From: Prorocentrum cordatum
Taxonomy: Eukaryota > Sar > Dinophyceae > Prorocentrales > Prorocentraceae
Length of the DNA stretch: 64,000 nt
Reading direction: 5' to 3'
Assembly (NCBI GenBank): GCA_963575745.1
Contig: CAUYUJ010001447.1
Location: 1,006,180-1,070,179 of the forward strand
The notes under the pieces were generated by a model. The model had not been told where the DNA came from. It ran no database searches and was given only the letters and a program-made list of their open reading frames with translations. Of the stretch, positions 62,480 through 64,000 are shown in pieces. The position numbers were made by a program, and so were the translations under genes. Each line of letters starts with the position of its first letter. Position 1 is the stretch's first letter.

Positions 62480-63130
62480 AATTGGTTATGAGTCCTCATC
62501 TTGATCAGATCCGTCGAACACCACATCCATCTGTTCTGTTTAACAGGACGGTGGATATATTTACATGATGGAGTGGAAGGATGGGAAAGGGTGGGCCAGA
62601 CGGCTGCGGCCTTGCTTCGTTGTGTTTCCCCCTCCTTCCACAATCCTCAGCTTCCCTCGCAATCCCACTCTGCCTAGCTTGGTATCCTCCCTATCCTGCT
62701 CATCGCTCTGAATGCTCTTGATTATCCCCTGTCTCTCGCTCCCCGACGCCATCCCCCCACCTCCCGCTCATCTTGTGACGCCCTTCCACTTCGAACCGCC
62801 AACCCCGCTCTTCTTTCGCAGTTTGCATCAATGACCCCCCTCCTTCCGATTCCTGATGTTGTTCCTTTTCTTCCTGGTCCTTCCGTTCCTGATCCTGTTC
62901 TTGTTCCTCTTCCGAGCTTTCTACACCCCTCTTCCGATTCCTAATCCGTCTTCTTAGCGTTGTCTGCCGCTGGAACCTACGCTGCCTACAGCGAAACAAT
63001 GAGTCTGCAAGCTATGAGCCCAAACAGGCAACCCACACGGGGAAGTATGAATCAGATTGGGGCTAAACCGAACCACGATGAACCAAACGGGGGATACCAA
63101 CCTGTTGATTAATTCCAAGTGCCTGTCTCA
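62480..63130. other. upstream flank of the large ORF, no confident gene
   Basis: Possible promoter or 5' exon region of the 62431-59528 gene. ORF 62999-62700 (minus) is a charged Glu/Gln-rich peptide with no motif. No inverted repeat matching the other end of the block (52.1-53.1 kb) was found by eye. Confidence 0.4.
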
Positions 63131-63180
63131 CCACTCCTCCTCCTTCTCCTCCTCCTCCTCCTCCTCCTCCTGCTCCTCCT
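63131..63180. repeat. CTC triplet tract
   Basis: (CTC)n of about 45 bp. Confidence 0.9.
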
Positions 63181-63214
63181 CCGTATCCTACCAATGGCAA
63201 CTGTCGTGGCAAAT

Positions 63215-63345
63215 GGGCCCATCACGTCCTGCTCGAGCAGCGCGCGCTCCTCCTCCAGCTCCTCCAGCCGCAGCTGCGTCTCCCGCAGCTGGAAGCGGAG
63301 GTACGCGGCCTCGTCGTGGCTTGCGCCCGAGCCTTGAGGAGGCCC
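63215..63345 (-). CDS. possible exon encoding a short coiled coil
   Basis: Minus-strand frame with ASHDEAAYLRFQLRETQLRL then EELEEERALLEQD, a clean heptad pattern that is unusual for random GC-rich DNA. It sits between a CTC tract and a family C copy. No start or splice sites can be assigned; treat it as a candidate only. Confidence 0.3.
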
Positions 63346-63417
63346 CCAGGCCGTGTGGCGACAGACCGCGCAGTGACCTCGAAATCCCCAACCCAAACCC
63401 CCTGGGGCAATGAACGA

Positions 63418-63995
63418 AAGCATGACGGACAGAGTTGTTTCTAATTTTCCGCCTCTGGGGGCCCTCGAAGGGCATCGGGACCGTCAACACACGATTCGGG
63501 ATGGAAACCCGGTCCCGGGGGACGGGGTCCAGACCTCTGGGGGTCGACGTTGTGGAAACATCGTGACGTCGGGGGTTCTGGGAACGGCCTCACCCCGCGG
63601 TCCCGTGACCGCACGGCCTTGGGACCCTGGATGCCCTGGTCGCCCGAGACGCCTCGGAGAACGACCCGAGCCCCAAGGCTATGCAGTGAGCCCGGATCCC
63701 CACTGGCTTGCAACGCGGTTTGGTCACCGCACCGTTCAGGGGCCACCCGACTCTCCGATCGGGGCATCCCCGGAACGCCCTCGGCGAGGCGCAGCTGCTG
63801 GAAAGCAGCTGGAGGCTGGGAGAGCGCTCGGAACCCAGGAGAAGGCCCGAAAGCCTCGGCCCTCGCACCTCGAACGTCACCACGCGCCGCGGCCACCACA
63901 CCAGCGACGGCGGCGTGAAGCAACTCGGGCTCCGCATCGAGCTGCATCGCCGATGCTTCGGCGATGCGGCGCGATCCTGCGACCCCATCTGCTTC
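63418..63995 (-). repeat. composite repeat: families E, linker and C in order
   Basis: Reading the minus strand from about 63991, it holds family E (63991-63915), a linker with CGCCTCGCCGAGGGCGTTCC (about 63765-63800), then a family C copy (about 63590-63418). The same three parts occur in the 48235-48600 region in a different arrangement. No gene. Confidence 0.65.
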
Positions 63996-64000
63996 GAACC

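Noticed and set aside
53074-62600. Terminal inverted or direct repeats bounding the four-ORF block
   Set aside because: I compared 52.1-53.1 kb with 62.4-63.1 kb by eye and found no match; borders may lie outside the window or be short.
1-64000. tRNA, rRNA, telomeric TTTAGGG arrays and a full 22-nt spliced leader
   Set aside because: I saw no cloverleaf, rRNA-like segment, telomere array or full leader by eye. A covariance-model search would be needed to exclude tRNA genes.

Overview
The window looks like nuclear DNA of a dinoflagellate; Prorocentrum or a Symbiodinium relative would fit, but the species cannot be read from the sequence. The evidence is high GC, very many long CTC/GGA triplet tracts on both strands, retroelement ORFs of the kinds abundant in dinoflagellate genomes, long gene-poor stretches, and no bacterial gene arrangement. 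I see no rRNA, tRNA, CRISPR array or recognisable housekeeping gene. Coding-region calls rest on open reading frames and motifs read by eye. Dinoflagellate genes have introns with relaxed splice sites, so ORF ends may be exon ends.

Layout. 0.6-2.55 kb: the 3' half of a LINE ORF2 (zinc knuckle, RNase H, C-terminal zinc finger). 5.1-6.1 kb: a broken LINE ORF1. 6.3-6.85 kb: a minus-strand scrap of another LINE. 6.95-14.27 kb: a nested insertion, in which a complete, young Ty1/copia retrotransposon (7109-14175, minus strand, 216-bp LTRs differing at one base, 5-bp target duplication) sits inside a 248-bp element with inverted termini (family A). 14.3-20.6 kb: small inverted-repeat elements, tandem repeats and triplet tracts. 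20.6-28.1 kb: a decayed but nearly full-length LINE (ORF1, endonuclease, reverse transcriptase, C-terminal part). 28.2-50.9 kb: low-complexity DNA mixed with copies of at least six dispersed repeat families, several with clean target-site duplications, plus an inverted duplication at 39.5-41.0 kb.

51.0-62.5 kb is the most protein-like part: five sizeable minus-strand ORFs, four of them (54366-53074, 55980-54679, 59262-58281, 62431-59528) in one co-oriented block. None matches a named family that I can recognise with confidence. The largest has two acidic motifs in transposase-like settings and a later cysteine cluster. Another carries a cysteine finger followed by a charged and then an SR-rich tail. 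I propose this block as a candidate undescribed dinoflagellate mobile element or multigene cassette; terminal repeats were not found.

Overall the window is a retroelement and MITE burial ground. The copia element is the only one that looks recently active. The 51-62.5 kb ORFs are the main candidates for something new.
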